Shown piece by piece: positions 54,543 to 61,636 of a stretch of 64,000 nucleotides of DNA. The translations under genes were made by a program, and so were the position numbers. Origin of the DNA: Nitrospira sp. LK70 (lineage in GTDB: Bacteria; Nitrospirota; Nitrospiria; Nitrospirales; Nitrospiraceae); contig PHGD01000005.1 of the NCBI GenBank assembly GCA_011090425.1, positions 1-64,000 on the forward strand. The letters are read 5' to 3'. How positions within the stretch are numbered: position 1 is the first letter of the stretch; every line of letters starts with the position of its first letter. The notes under the pieces are model-generated. The model ran no database searches, was not told the DNA's origin, and was given only the letters and a program-made list of their open reading frames with translations.

Positions 54543-56161
54543 GAGAATTCCAATCCTTGCTGCCCCGGTGGAGGTGGAGCCTTCGGCAAATTCTCGATCT
54601 TCAGGCTGTAATCGTCATGGCCCCATTCGCAGCGGGAGAGGACGGTCTTCGGAATCTTCTTGATCGTGAGATTGGGATACTTGCCGGGCTTGCCACGGAA
54701 GGCGGAACACATCACCAAGAGCGTCCGCTCTTCGCCCACTTCATCACTCAAGGCCTGCAATTGATCGTGGTTCAGGTTCTGCGTGGTCACATAGATGAAA
54801 TCCCGTTCCGTCGAATGACCCTGTTGCCAATAGACGGCATCACTCGGCGCATAGGTAAACCCTTCCAGCTTGCAGACCGCTTGAGCCAGCATGGCGGGGT
54901 TGTAAGCCTTGTTGATGACCCAGTTGCCCCACTTATCTTTCTCCAGCAGCGACGGCGCAAGGTGGTAGTAACGGAACCCTCCGCCGCCTTTCCAGCCAAC
55001 TGCCTCAGTGATACCACCCTTGTCTTCGCCATCGATGACTTTCTTGAGCCGGGGAATAATGTGCGTATGACAATGCTCGCCCAATTCGACCATGATCCAG
55101 CGCCGGCCCATCTTGTGGGCGACAGCCCCAGTGGTGCCCGAACCAGCGAAGGAGTCGAGTACCCAGTCGCCCTGATTAGATGCAATGTGAAGTATTCGCT
55201 CAATCAGTCCTTCGGGTTTGGGAGTAGCAAATCGTTCTATGTCGGGTAGGAGCTTGTTTAGGTGATCACGTTTCGCCTGCTGGTTGGTCCCAACTTCATC
55301 AGCCGACCACCATGTCCGAGGTGCAACGCCTTCGCGCACTTCGGTTAAATATCGTTTGATGATTGGTAATCGATCCCCATCAGCCCCGAAATACGCTCGG
55401 CCTTCGGCGCGAGCCTGTTCTAGGGTTTGAGGTGAAAAAGCCCAGTATCTTCCCGGTGGCGGCGTTACAACACGACCAGAGGGCAAAGTTACGGGGAACC
55501 GCTGTTTTTCCGTACCACTTTTTGCCGTGCCATCATCTCCCTGCCGCCATGCACCGCGCGGATCATTATCGAGATTCTTGAAGCGTCCTATCTGAACCTC
55601 GGAGCGGGGAAGAAGGTTTCGTGAATCGGACCAAATCGCGTGATCTTTCGAAAACACGAGAATGTTATCATGCGAAAGAGAGATGTCCGCATCACCTCGA
55701 CCACCTTTGTCCTTCTCCCAAACGCAAGTTGCAACAAAGTTGGTTCGGCCATATATCTCGTCACACAGTACTTTGAGGTAGTGTGCCTCATTGTCATCAA
55801 TAGTAATCCAGAGTGAACCATCGTCAGACAGCAGCCGTCGCATGATTTCTAGGCGATCACGCATCAGAGACAGCCAGATGGAATGTTCAACTCCGTCGTC
55901 GTAATGTTCGAACGCACTACCTGTGTTGTACGGAGGATCAATGAAGATACACTTGATCTTTCCGGTAAACTCTTGCTCCAACGCCTTGAGAGCCAGCAGG
56001 TTGTCGCCGAAGATGAGCCGGTTGTCGAAGATGTCGTGGTCGGTGACGCGGTGCGCCGCGTGATAGGACCTCTCCGGGTCCTCCAGCAGAATCCGCGGCT
56101 CCAGCTTCGGCCGGTTCTCCTTCCCGATCCAGGTGAGCTCGAGTTTTGTATTACCCTTCAT
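54539..56161 (-). CDS. mod: Type III DNA methyltransferase (Mod)
   Basis: A 540-aa beta-class amino-methyltransferase. The catalytic motif DPPY is at 75-78 (FIDPPYNTGSAF) and comes before the SAM motif DSFAGSGTTGAVAH (around residue 345), the order of the beta group. The middle holds the target-recognition region. The C-terminus ends GQQGLEFS. It overlaps the ATPase gene upstream by 11 bp and DUF4258 downstream by 4 bp. With res it should make a type III restriction system. Confidence 0.9.
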   Translation of the reverse strand: MKGNTKLELTWIGKENRPKLEPRILLEDPERSYHAAHRVTDHDIFDNRLIFGDNLLALKALEQEFTGKIKCIFIDPPYNTGSAFEHYDDGVEHSIWLSLMRDRLEIMRRLLSDDGSLWITIDDNEAHYLKVLCDEIYGRTNFVATCVWEKDKGGRGDADISLSHDNILVFSKDHAIWSDSRNLLPRSEVQIGRFKNLDNDPRGAWRQGDDGTAKSGTEKQRFPVTLPSGRVVTPPPGRYWAFSPQTLEQARAEGRAYFGADGDRLPIIKRYLTEVREGVAPRTWWSADEVGTNQQAKRDHLNKLLPDIERFATPKPEGLIERILHIASNQGDWVLDSFAGSGTTGAVAHKMGRRWIMVELGEHCHTHIIPRLKKVIDGEDKGGITEAVGWKGGGGFRYYHLAPSLLEKDKWGNWVINKAYNPAMLAQAVCKLEGFTYAPSDAVYWQQGHSTERDFIYVTTQNLNHDQLQALSDEVGEERTLLVMCSAFRGKPGKYPNLTIKKIPKTVLSRCEWGHDDYSLKIENLPKAPPPPGQQGLEFS

Positions 56162-58514
56162 CGTCTACAGTTCCTAGATCCGCTCCTGGATAGATTAGAG
56201 GGTACAGCTCAAGATCTCCGCACGAACATTGCCAATGGCTTCCAGAAGGCCTTCGTGTTGGGAGCCTTTGACAGTTCTGGCAAATCAGATTGTCCGCCAA
56301 AGAAAGCACCTGCGTGCAAAATGACCTCACGTCTGCATCACTGACCTCGCTCCCCAGCGTTGCGAAGTGACAACCTACGGAATTTCGAACCCAGCTACTT
56401 CCCGTAGTGGTCTCAATCAGAGGTTCCAACGCTAGATCTGCTTTTGCTGCTCCATTGGTAGGTGGCTTTCGCGAGCGCAGTTCTTTTCCCAATTTTGAGT
56501 CAATTCCTTGGGCTAACTCGCCCAGAGTGTACTCGTTGCGAGTATTTCGTGGCACACGGCATCTGTATTTCACAGTGAGAAAGTCCAGCAAAGATTCTAA
56601 AATGATTCCGGCCTTAGAGGCAGCGACCTGACGATCGGATGGCCCTTTTCTTAAGATATCCCGTAGCTCTGAAATGGCAGTCTTGAACTCGCCGACGTGA
56701 AGACCGCGCTCCAACGTCCAAGGACCGAGTTCAATTAACTGAGTGTTGGCAGTCGGTCCTCTTGCCCACCGATAAATGTCTCGCCAAGGTCGATAGTGGG
56801 TGGTCACAAAGAACTGACTGTAGTGAGAGGCCTCCTCGTGGAGAATCTTCATAAATCTGGTGAGGTGGGGACTATCGATCGAGGTTAAGACATCATCAAG
56901 TATGACTATCGTTTTGTCTGTCTTAAAGAATTTGGCTAGAGCTAGGAAGACACATATGCCTAGGGTATCAAGATGCGATTCGCTGTAATAAGCCTGTGGC
57001 GGAAGATCTGATCCATCGTAGAATTGTGCATCGAACTCTAAAGAGCCAATGGTATTAGGTTTGAGATAGAAGCTGACTTTGCCGATGTCTTCTCCAGGAT
57101 GAAGCATTGCATAGAGCCGTTCCACTTCACCGGATATGTTCTTCAGAATCTCCTCAACGTAGTCTTTTCTTTCTGTTGATACAATGTTAAGAATGGCTTT
57201 CAGCTTCTTGAGAAGCGCCTCGAGAGAAGCAGCCTGAGCCTGCTTCTGTTTCATCGTCTCAAAATAACTCTTAATTGCATTGTGCTGGTTAACTGATTTC
57301 TGGTCCGCATCTTTTCGAGACTGAAGAAGAGTCCTGCATGGGAAGATCACCTTCCACAGTTGCCTTGCTTGTCCCTCAGTGGATTCAGAATGACCTGCGC
57401 CTGATAATAGACCACTGAAGTCCTCCCACTTGACACTCAACGTTGTAATTTCCCCTAATGTGCTACTCTTGATGCTCGAGCCGAGGGTCTTTAACTTTTC
57501 GCAGGCCTCTTTCTGAGTTTGGTCTAGAAGGGATGCCTTTGCATGCAGAGTCGTCTTTGCAGTTGAGACCTTCTCCATCAGAACTCTGATCTCTTGCATC
57601 TCCTTGATTCGATCCTTTAGGCGCCGGACCAGGTCAGCAGACGTAATTAGCTGCTCGCATACAGGGCATTGGCTTATTGTTGGCCTACCCTCTATGTAGG
57701 CCCTTGCCTCATCTAGCAATTTCAGCAATTCAGCATTTTGCTGCGCCTGTTCCGATTCAGCTTTCTTCAGTTTATCTTCCTCGTCTCTTAGCGATTGTTC
57801 TGCCCCTTTGTGGGCCGTCCGGGCAGAGTCGAGTGATGGGAAGACAGACTCTCCAAGCTTAAACGCTGACTCTAACTTTTCAATCTCCTTGACCTGTGCC
57901 TGAAGCTTCGTGATGTCACAAGATGATTCTTTCTCTGCCCAAGCAATAGCATCTGAGCCTGGCTTGCCTTCTTTCATCCATAGATTTTCCAAGCCATCTT
58001 TTGCCTGGGAATATGCACGGGTACTTTCGTCGAACGACTTTTGTGCGGACTTAAACGCTTCGCGCAAACCTTCTTCGGATTTCTCGATATTCGGTATTGC
58101 GATGAATGTCTTCAATTCTTCGAAGCGATCTTTCGGTCGGGCATCGATAAGTTTAAGGATTGCTTTGCGTCGAAGAATGCGAGCGTCTGGATAGCCACTG
58201 TCGGGCGTAACTTCAGGGCCGTCCTTCCCGAAAACAGCAACCCATGATGACGAATCAGTGCTCAGGGTTATTTTGACCCCAGAGGCTGTCAATTTGAACG
58301 AAGGAACGTATTTCTTCGGCGATTCTCCAAAGTGGTAGTTTTCAAGGGAACCGTAAGTCCCATTGCAGAGAAAGTCGAATGCATCGGCAATGGTTGACTT
58401 GCCCGTTCCGTTTTCCCCAAAGATAAGAGTAACTGCCTTAGTAGTATCGAACGTTATTTCGACAGGGACCGTTGCTCCTCTGAATCCTGCCATTGAGACC
58501 TTAGTGATCTTCAT
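56151..58514 (-). CDS. Rad50-like ATPase with zinc hook and C-terminal HEPN-type motif
   Basis: A 787-aa SMC/Rad50-type ATPase. Walker A is GENGTGKST (33-41). Coiled-coil stretches flank a zinc-hook-like Cys283-Pro-Val-Cys286. The second lobe holds a signature-like YYSESHLDT (509-517), Walker B TIVILDDV (Asp540, Asp541) and His573 (H-loop). After the ATPase comes an extra C-terminal domain (about 630-787) with SWVRNSVGCHF: Arg710-x5-His716 fits the HEPN ribonuclease motif R-x(4-6)-H. A zinc ribbon follows (Cys745, 748, 763, 765). RloC has a related build but a different nuclease. An RNA-cutting effector gated by DNA sensing is a reasonable hypothesis. It is coupled to a 63-aa gene upstream by a 14-bp overlap. 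Confidence 0.75.
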   Translation of the reverse strand: MKITKVSMAGFRGATVPVEITFDTTKAVTLIFGENGTGKSTIADAFDFLCNGTYGSLENYHFGESPKKYVPSFKLTASGVKITLSTDSSSWVAVFGKDGPEVTPDSGYPDARILRRKAILKLIDARPKDRFEELKTFIAIPNIEKSEEGLREAFKSAQKSFDESTRAYSQAKDGLENLWMKEGKPGSDAIAWAEKESSCDITKLQAQVKEIEKLESAFKLGESVFPSLDSARTAHKGAEQSLRDEEDKLKKAESEQAQQNAELLKLLDEARAYIEGRPTISQCPVCEQLITSADLVRRLKDRIKEMQEIRVLMEKVSTAKTTLHAKASLLDQTQKEACEKLKTLGSSIKSSTLGEITTLSVKWEDFSGLLSGAGHSESTEGQARQLWKVIFPCRTLLQSRKDADQKSVNQHNAIKSYFETMKQKQAQAASLEALLKKLKAILNIVSTERKDYVEEILKNISGEVERLYAMLHPGEDIGKVSFYLKPNTIGSLEFDAQFYDGSDLPPQAYYSESHLDTLGICVFLALAKFFKTDKTIVILDDVLTSIDSPHLTRFMKILHEEASHYSQFFVTTHYRPWRDIYRWARGPTANTQLIELGPWTLERGLHVGEFKTAISELRDILRKGPSDRQVAASKAGIILESLLDFLTVKYRCRVPRNTRNEYTLGELAQGIDSKLGKELRSRKPPTNGAAKADLALEPLIETTTGSSWVRNSVGCHFATLGSEVSDADVRSFCTQVLSLADNLICQNCQRLPTRRPSGSHWQCSCGDLELYPLIYPGADLGTVDDEG

Positions 58515-58692
58515 CGGTTGCCTTTGCTTTATCCGTGAGATCTAGCTCAATCGCCAGTTTCCAGTCCTCTGCAGATAGTTTCCCAGCAACGAGTTGTGGT
58601 TTAAGTTTCCTGAGTGCAGATTCTGACAAGAGCTTCTGCTTGCGAAGTTGTTCAATGATTCGATCTGCTACTTGTTCATCTGGCTTGCTCAT
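58501..58692 (-). CDS. 63-aa partner of the Rad50-like ATPase
   Basis: A small acidic-to-neutral helical protein: VADRIIEQLRKQKLLSESALRKL then LVAGKLSAEDWKLAIELDL. It overlaps the ATPase gene by 14 bp, so translation is coupled. No family was recognised. It may be a subunit, inhibitor or antitoxin of the ATPase. The start ATG at 58692 is weakly supported. Confidence 0.6.
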   Translation of the reverse strand: MSKPDEQVADRIIEQLRKQKLLSESALRKLKPQLVAGKLSAEDWKLAIELDLTDKAKATDEDH

Positions 58693-58717
58693 TTGAAGTA
58701 TCCCTGCCGAAGGCCAA

Positions 58718-59995
58718 CTATTCTCCTGGCTCTCTCGGTGGTGCGTTCAAAGCTCGGATGTCCAGTCCTTCGATCTCCTTGAGAGATTTTCCGGCGATAC
58801 CCTGGAGATCCCCATACATACCAACAGTGGCCTGCATCACTCGTTCAATCTGCTCCTCACGTTTGGCCCATTGTTTGATGATGGCTTTCTTCTCTTTATC
58901 GAGATCCTCTTGCATGGATGAGAATGCTTCGACAATTGCTGAAACCCGATGTCGGAAGCGCGGGCCGGTTAGATATTGGTAAATCATTTCGGTCTTGGTG
59001 TGCTGCCCCTCGGAGGCTTGACGGGCTGAGGCGACTTCGATCAGCGTGTGGCGGAGGGTGACGGCCAGGGGGAGTATGGTCCTAGGATGAGTGACCCAGA
59101 CGCCTTCGACGACACCAAAAGTCTCGACTTCTTTCGGGAGTGATTGGCTCACAATGACCGCGATCTCCGCTTTGGCCGTCCGTTGGTCCTCACGGAGCTT
59201 CGCGAGCCAGCCATCGCTCCAGTTCTTGGTGCGCTTCGATTCCCAGATAATGGTCCCGCAGGGCTGCCCGCCAGGCCCGACAACATGCTGGAGCGCGTCA
59301 CCACCATGTTCGCCTTTGGGAACCGGTTCTATCGTGTCTCGTGGAAACTTTGCCCGCAACAAGGCTTCCAGTTCGAGCTCCTGCACTTCCCCCTGAAGCT
59401 GCTGCGAGCCCTGCTCGGCTTTTCGCTTGAGCTCCTCAATCTGCTTCTGCATCGATGCGATCGTTTGCTCTTTCTCCAATACTTTGAGCTTCAGTCCCTC
59501 CTCGGCTTCTTTCTTGGCCTGCTCCCTCGTCGCGGCGAGCCCTTCCTGGACTCGTTTTTCAACGGTCAGTTCCAGTTCACGCTTGGCATCGTCGAGTTCG
59601 CGTTGCTTCCGAAGGAGATCAGCCTGTACTTTCTGAGCCTCGACCAGCTTCGCGTCGCGTTGCCTGATGACTTCCTGTAGGTCGGCGAGGTCTTTAGCCT
59701 TTTGGTCAAGATCTGTCTGCAAGACGAGCTTGGCCTTCTTCGCTTCCTCGATGGCAATCTTTCCGCGCTCGAGTTTGAGCTTCTCAGCCACCTGCTCCTC
59801 GAGTGCCTGCTGCGCTTTAGAGAGTGTTTCTTCCCGCTCCCGCAATGCGGCATCGCGTTTCGCCACATCGGCATCTTTCTGGACGAGGCGCTTCTCGTAC
59901 TCACGTCGAGTGGACTCGATCAGCGGTGCTGCGAGCGACTCCGTGAGCTTGATCTCGGTCTTACAACTTGGACAGATGATGGTTGGTTCACTCAT
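58718..59995 (-). CDS. DUF2130 coiled-coil protein
   Basis: A 425-aa protein. An N-terminal Cys9-x2-Cys12 (half zinc ribbon) is followed by about 180 residues of heptad coiled coil (residues 30-215), then the DUF2130 core: ALLRAKFPRDTIEPVPKGEHGGD, IIWESKRTKNWSDGW, AKAEIAVIVS. The D...E-S-K-R arrangement resembles PD-(D/E)xK nuclease folds. Proteins of this family often occur near restriction and mobile genes. Its function is unknown. It lies 25 bp upstream of the 63-aa gene. Confidence 0.85.
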   Translation of the reverse strand: MSEPTIICPSCKTEIKLTESLAAPLIESTRREYEKRLVQKDADVAKRDAALREREETLSKAQQALEEQVAEKLKLERGKIAIEEAKKAKLVLQTDLDQKAKDLADLQEVIRQRDAKLVEAQKVQADLLRKQRELDDAKRELELTVEKRVQEGLAATREQAKKEAEEGLKLKVLEKEQTIASMQKQIEELKRKAEQGSQQLQGEVQELELEALLRAKFPRDTIEPVPKGEHGGDALQHVVGPGGQPCGTIIWESKRTKNWSDGWLAKLREDQRTAKAEIAVIVSQSLPKEVETFGVVEGVWVTHPRTILPLAVTLRHTLIEVASARQASEGQHTKTEMIYQYLTGPRFRHRVSAIVEAFSSMQEDLDKEKKAIIKQWAKREEQIERVMQATVGMYGDLQGIAGKSLKEIEGLDIRALNAPPREPGE

Positions 59996-60009
59996 AACCC
60001 CCCACGCCC

Positions 60010-60136
60010 TTACCGTACCTGCCAGCGAACAGAAAACAACTGCTGCGAGCTTACCTTTTGTTGCAGCTTTCCCTCAATCTCATTGATCAGTTGCTCGCGC
60101 CGACGGTCAATTTCTTCTCGGGCGTCACGCAATAAA
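60010..60136 (-). pseudogene. 3' remnant of an SNF2-type helicase
   Basis: The minus-strand frame DAREEIDRRREQLINEIEGK and QQKVSSQQLFSVRWQVR ends at TAA (60010-60012). It matches, with changes, the last 40 residues of the helicase at 61621-64000 (DAQDEIDRRREQLIAEIEGK...). No start or upstream helicase sequence is present. It sits on the far side of the AlbA_2 gene from the intact helicase end. Confidence 0.9.
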
Positions 60137-60142
60137 CACTGC

Positions 60143-61636
60143 TCACTCCCGCTTCGCCTTCAGCGCCTTCATCCCTTCCACTGTCAGCCGATACTTCTGC
60201 AACCGGCTCTGTGGCTTGTCGGGGATGGTCATCTCCAACCAGCCGGCGGCAAGCAGGCGCTTCAGGTAACTAAGCCGGAAATGCTCGCGATCCTTGATGT
60301 CTGCCGCGGTTTGGAGCGCCTCTCGCGTTTGCGGTCGCTGCGCAGCCTGCAATACCTTCGCCACTTGCGGGGTGACTTGCGGGGTCACCTGCGGGGTCAC
60401 CTGCGGGGTCACCTGCGGGGTGACTTGTTGGGGCCCGGCGACATTCACACGAAACGTCACGACTGCGGCGCCTGTGATTTCCTCGAATGTCGGGGCAGGG
60501 ATTTCCGCCTCCCGACACATGTCCACCACTCGATTCGTGCCGCGACCCCATTTCTCGATCAGGCCGGTGCGATGAAAGATGTCGGCGATGATCGGATTGC
60601 GTTGAACGGAAAGATGCTGCCTCGTCAATGACTCCGGCGTGATGCCATTGGGAAAAACACCCGCGCTCCAGATCTCCACCCGGTCGTCGAAGATCGCCAA
60701 AGACACCGCCCCTCCTGCTATGGCGTAGTCCCGGTGTATGAGTGCGTTGACCATGATCTCGCGCATGGCATCGGGAGGAATGAGGGGCGTTTCGATGCGT
60801 CGCATCTGTCCCGGCACAATCTTCGCCGGAAGGGGGAAGTGCCGCTGGCAAAACAATTCCGCTTCTTCCAGCAACTTGAACGCGGGCCCTCGGAGCTGGC
60901 GCTGATCGAGAAATTCCGTCTTGTCGGCACCACGGAAACGCGCCATGCGCAGTTCACATTGGGGATAGTCCGGCAGGAACGTCTTGCCGAACAGCACGAC
61001 GGCGGCCTGAAGGATCTGCCCGTTCTGCCGCAGCCCCAACCGATCGAGCACGTCCGACAGGCTCTTCCCCACCGGCCCCACCAATCGTCCAACGGATCGA
61101 GCGATCTCGACAATCCTGAACACCTCCTCACGATCGATGTCTTTCAGCGAAACCCCGTGCGCGGGCTGATTCTCCCACCGCCGCTTGCTATGGGATCGTT
61201 CGAAGAGCAAGTGCTCATAGCGATCTTGCGACATCTTCCGGGTGGTATTGCCGACTCGCTCATAGGGCCGTCCTTCGAAGGTGAAGGGGATCGCGTCCGA
61301 CGTACCTTCACTCCGCAAGACCAGCACAGCCCGGCCTGCCTCGGTCTGAATGCGTTCAACCGAGATGTTGACGGGTGGTTCGAACCGGTCCATCGCCTGG
61401 GCAATCTCCCGGAGGGTTTGTTCGGTGGCGTGCTGCCCTTCCGGTTTCCCATCCGGTCGTACTCCAAACAGGACCATTCCACCCGATCCATTCAGAAAGG
61501 CACAGACCGTCTGCAACCCCTCGCGTAATTCGCCGGTGGATCGCTTGAACTCCAACGTCAGCCCTTCCCCCTCCTTGAGAAGTCGGTTCAGTTCCTTGGA
61601 GCCTGCCGGTGCCCTTGGGATCATTTCACTGTCCAT
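60143..61636 (-). CDS. AlbA_2/Schlafen-like ATP-binding protein
   Basis: A 497-aa protein. The N-terminal AlbA_2 (Schlafen-like) domain has LTLEFKRSTGELREGLQTVC, NGSGGMVLFGVRPDGK and YERVGNTTRKMS. The middle has a GHKL-like ATP-binding part (ALIHRDYAIAGG, VEIWSAGVFPNGI, EKWGRGTNRV), and the end is a winged-helix domain. A run of five VTPQ units (about residues 405-425) links the parts. Such proteins act as transcription regulators or defence components. It overlaps the helicase stop by 16 bp. Confidence 0.82.
   Translation of the reverse strand: MDSEMIPRAPAGSKELNRLLKEGEGLTLEFKRSTGELREGLQTVCAFLNGSGGMVLFGVRPDGKPEGQHATEQTLREIAQAMDRFEPPVNISVERIQTEAGRAVLVLRSEGTSDAIPFTFEGRPYERVGNTTRKMSQDRYEHLLFERSHSKRRWENQPAHGVSLKDIDREEVFRIVEIARSVGRLVGPVGKSLSDVLDRLGLRQNGQILQAAVVLFGKTFLPDYPQCELRMARFRGADKTEFLDQRQLRGPAFKLLEEAELFCQRHFPLPAKIVPGQMRRIETPLIPPDAMREIMVNALIHRDYAIAGGAVSLAIFDDRVEIWSAGVFPNGITPESLTRQHLSVQRNPIIADIFHRTGLIEKWGRGTNRVVDMCREAEIPAPTFEEITGAAVVTFRVNVAGPQQVTPQVTPQVTPQVTPQVTPQVAKVLQAAQRPQTREALQTAADIKDREHFRLSYLKRLLAAGWLEMTIPDKPQSRLQKYRLTVEGMKALKAKRE
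60365..60424. repeat. 12-bp minisatellite in the AlbA_2 gene
   Basis: Five tandem units of (C/T)TGCGGGGT(C/G)AC in frame, giving five VTPQ repeats in the linker. Units differ only at the first base and at the C/G position. Copy number could vary by slippage without shifting the frame. Confidence 0.9.

Noticed and set aside
56151-58514. Straight assignment as RloC anticodon nuclease
   Set aside because: The zinc-hook ATPase build is similar, but the C-terminal part shows a HEPN-like R-x5-H and zinc ribbon, and I could not see the ACNase triad arrangement.
60365-60424. CRISPR array
   Set aside because: The 12-bp units are contiguous without spacers and encode an in-frame peptide repeat. No CRISPR array or cas gene was seen in the window.
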